From NCBI RefSeq assembly GCF_026151205.1, contig NC_087075.1, positions 13,343,628 to 13,407,627 of the forward strand: 64,000 nucleotides of DNA. Direction: 5' to 3'. This DNA comes from Bolinopsis microptera. Its lineage: Eukaryota > Ctenophora > Tentaculata > Lobata > Bolinopsidae. Below the pieces are notes generated by a model that saw only the letters and a list, made by a program, of their open reading frames with translations, did no database searches and had not been told where the DNA came from. Shown piece by piece: positions 63,402-64,000 of this stretch. The translations under genes were made by a program, and so were the position numbers. Position 1 is the first letter of the stretch, and every line of letters begins with the position of its first letter.

Positions 63402-64000
63402 TCAGAATTCAGTGAAATTTTTGTCACACCACTCAGTTCCATACCGGTTTTGAGCTCTTAGAAGTGACTGTTTAAGTAAATTCTTGATAGATCTGCATGT
63501 GGAGGTGAAATTTAACGGGCCAACTTTACGGAATTCATTCCACAGCCATGCAGATTTATAAACAAATTGATTAGTTGGAGAGGGCGTAATGAACAGATTA
63601 TCTTTCCTATTTGATATGTTGAATAAGTAGTATAACGAAATTGGTACTCGTGACTTAATGATCTTAAAAAGTTCCATTAAACAACGGTATCTGTACAGGT
63701 TCTCTGTAACAAGTAATTCATGTTTTGTGAATAGAGGCTTAGTGGACTCTTTAACATAGAATTCAGATCCTAGACGTTGAGAATTAATTGGTCTTGCTCT
63801 AGCACATGTCTTGAACTTGTCTACATAAGCTTCATAGTCTCCAAATAGAATCCTGATACACTTCTTTTGAGTAATAAATAGCGGTTTTAACTGATTATTG
63901 GGAATACCTCCCCAGACAGAAATAGCATAACCTAGGTGTGATTCAAAGAGGGAATGATATATTTGCTTATATAGTGATTCTGGTAAGCATTTCTTAATAC
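63402..64000 (-). pseudogene. Element C: third AlkB-family-related LINE, RT C-terminal part
   Basis: The minus strand is open from the window edge (64000) to TGA at 63404-63402: IYHSLFESHLGYAISVWGGI, LFITQKKCIRILFGDYEAYV, KFKTCARARPINSQRLGSEF, VKESTKPLFTKHELLVTENL, ELFKIIKSRVPISLYYLF, and TEWCDKNFTEF at the end. It aligns over its full length with elements A and B but is distinct from both, and its frame is intact. It runs off the window, so domains upstream are not visible. Confidence 0.9.

Overview
The window is eukaryotic, and almost certainly from an invertebrate animal. Two conserved housekeeping genes are split by canonical GT-AG introns. The rest is a dense, nested mosaic of transposable elements of kinds typical of animals: CR1-like LINEs whose ORFs carry PHD and esterase domains, other LINEs, a Penelope-like tail, a Polinton-like palindrome, hAT-like and TA-target MITEs, and a 99-bp satellite. 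AT-rich DNA and the TE repertoire would fit a cnidarian, sponge or similar marine invertebrate, but the sequence does not fix the phylum. There is no operon, CRISPR array or other bacterial feature.

Layout. 0.65-2.0 kb: decayed LINE reverse transcriptase. 2.3-3.7 kb (-): V-ATPase subunit D, last exon missing. 4.3-11.4 kb (-): splicing factor ISY1; its large first intron region holds an antisense LINE (about 6.0-10.26 kb) and a hAT-type MITE with an 8-bp target duplication (10.67-11.30 kb). 12.5-15.4 kb: degenerate repeats, a KD-encoding minisatellite and a decayed LINE. 15.56-21.75 kb: a 6.2-kb palindromic element with a perfect 6-bp target duplication, AGT...ACT termini and one C2H2 zinc-finger gene per arm, which looks like a non-autonomous Polinton/Maverick relative. 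23.25-25.88 kb: a second, GC-rich palindromic element. 25.9-26.9 kb: C-terminal part of an endonuclease-type LINE carrying a 62-bp perfect palindrome. 27.6-28.2 kb (-): Penelope-like GIY-YIG tail.

28.2-42.75 kb: the most interesting part. Two related CR1-like LINEs, one (B, 36.03-42.40 kb) inserted in the RT-coding end of the other (A, 28.2-36.03 and 42.41-42.75 kb). Both encode PHD finger - coiled coil - AlkB-like 2-oxoglutarate dioxygenase - SGNH esterase in one ORF, then zinc finger - EEP endonuclease - RT in the next. A carries a further upstream ORF and is hit by a 292-bp fragment of a third LINE with a 9-bp target duplication. A third relative (C) enters at the right edge on the minus strand.

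43.57-46.98 kb: a DNA transposon with 8-bp target duplication and a 31-nt poly-C end. 51.0-54.6 kb (-): a decayed HMGXB3/KDZ-like gene, interrupted by a TA-target MITE and by an inverted copy of its own exon fused to LINE sequence. 55-57.3 kb: dispersed terminal-inverted-repeat motifs and a FLYWCH/MULE-like fragment. 57.29-62.27 kb: a 99-bp satellite, two units inverted and about 48 direct, with an 18-unit (1,782-bp) higher-order repeat. Apart from the two host genes, nearly everything recognisable is mobile or repetitive, and most of its reading frames are broken.
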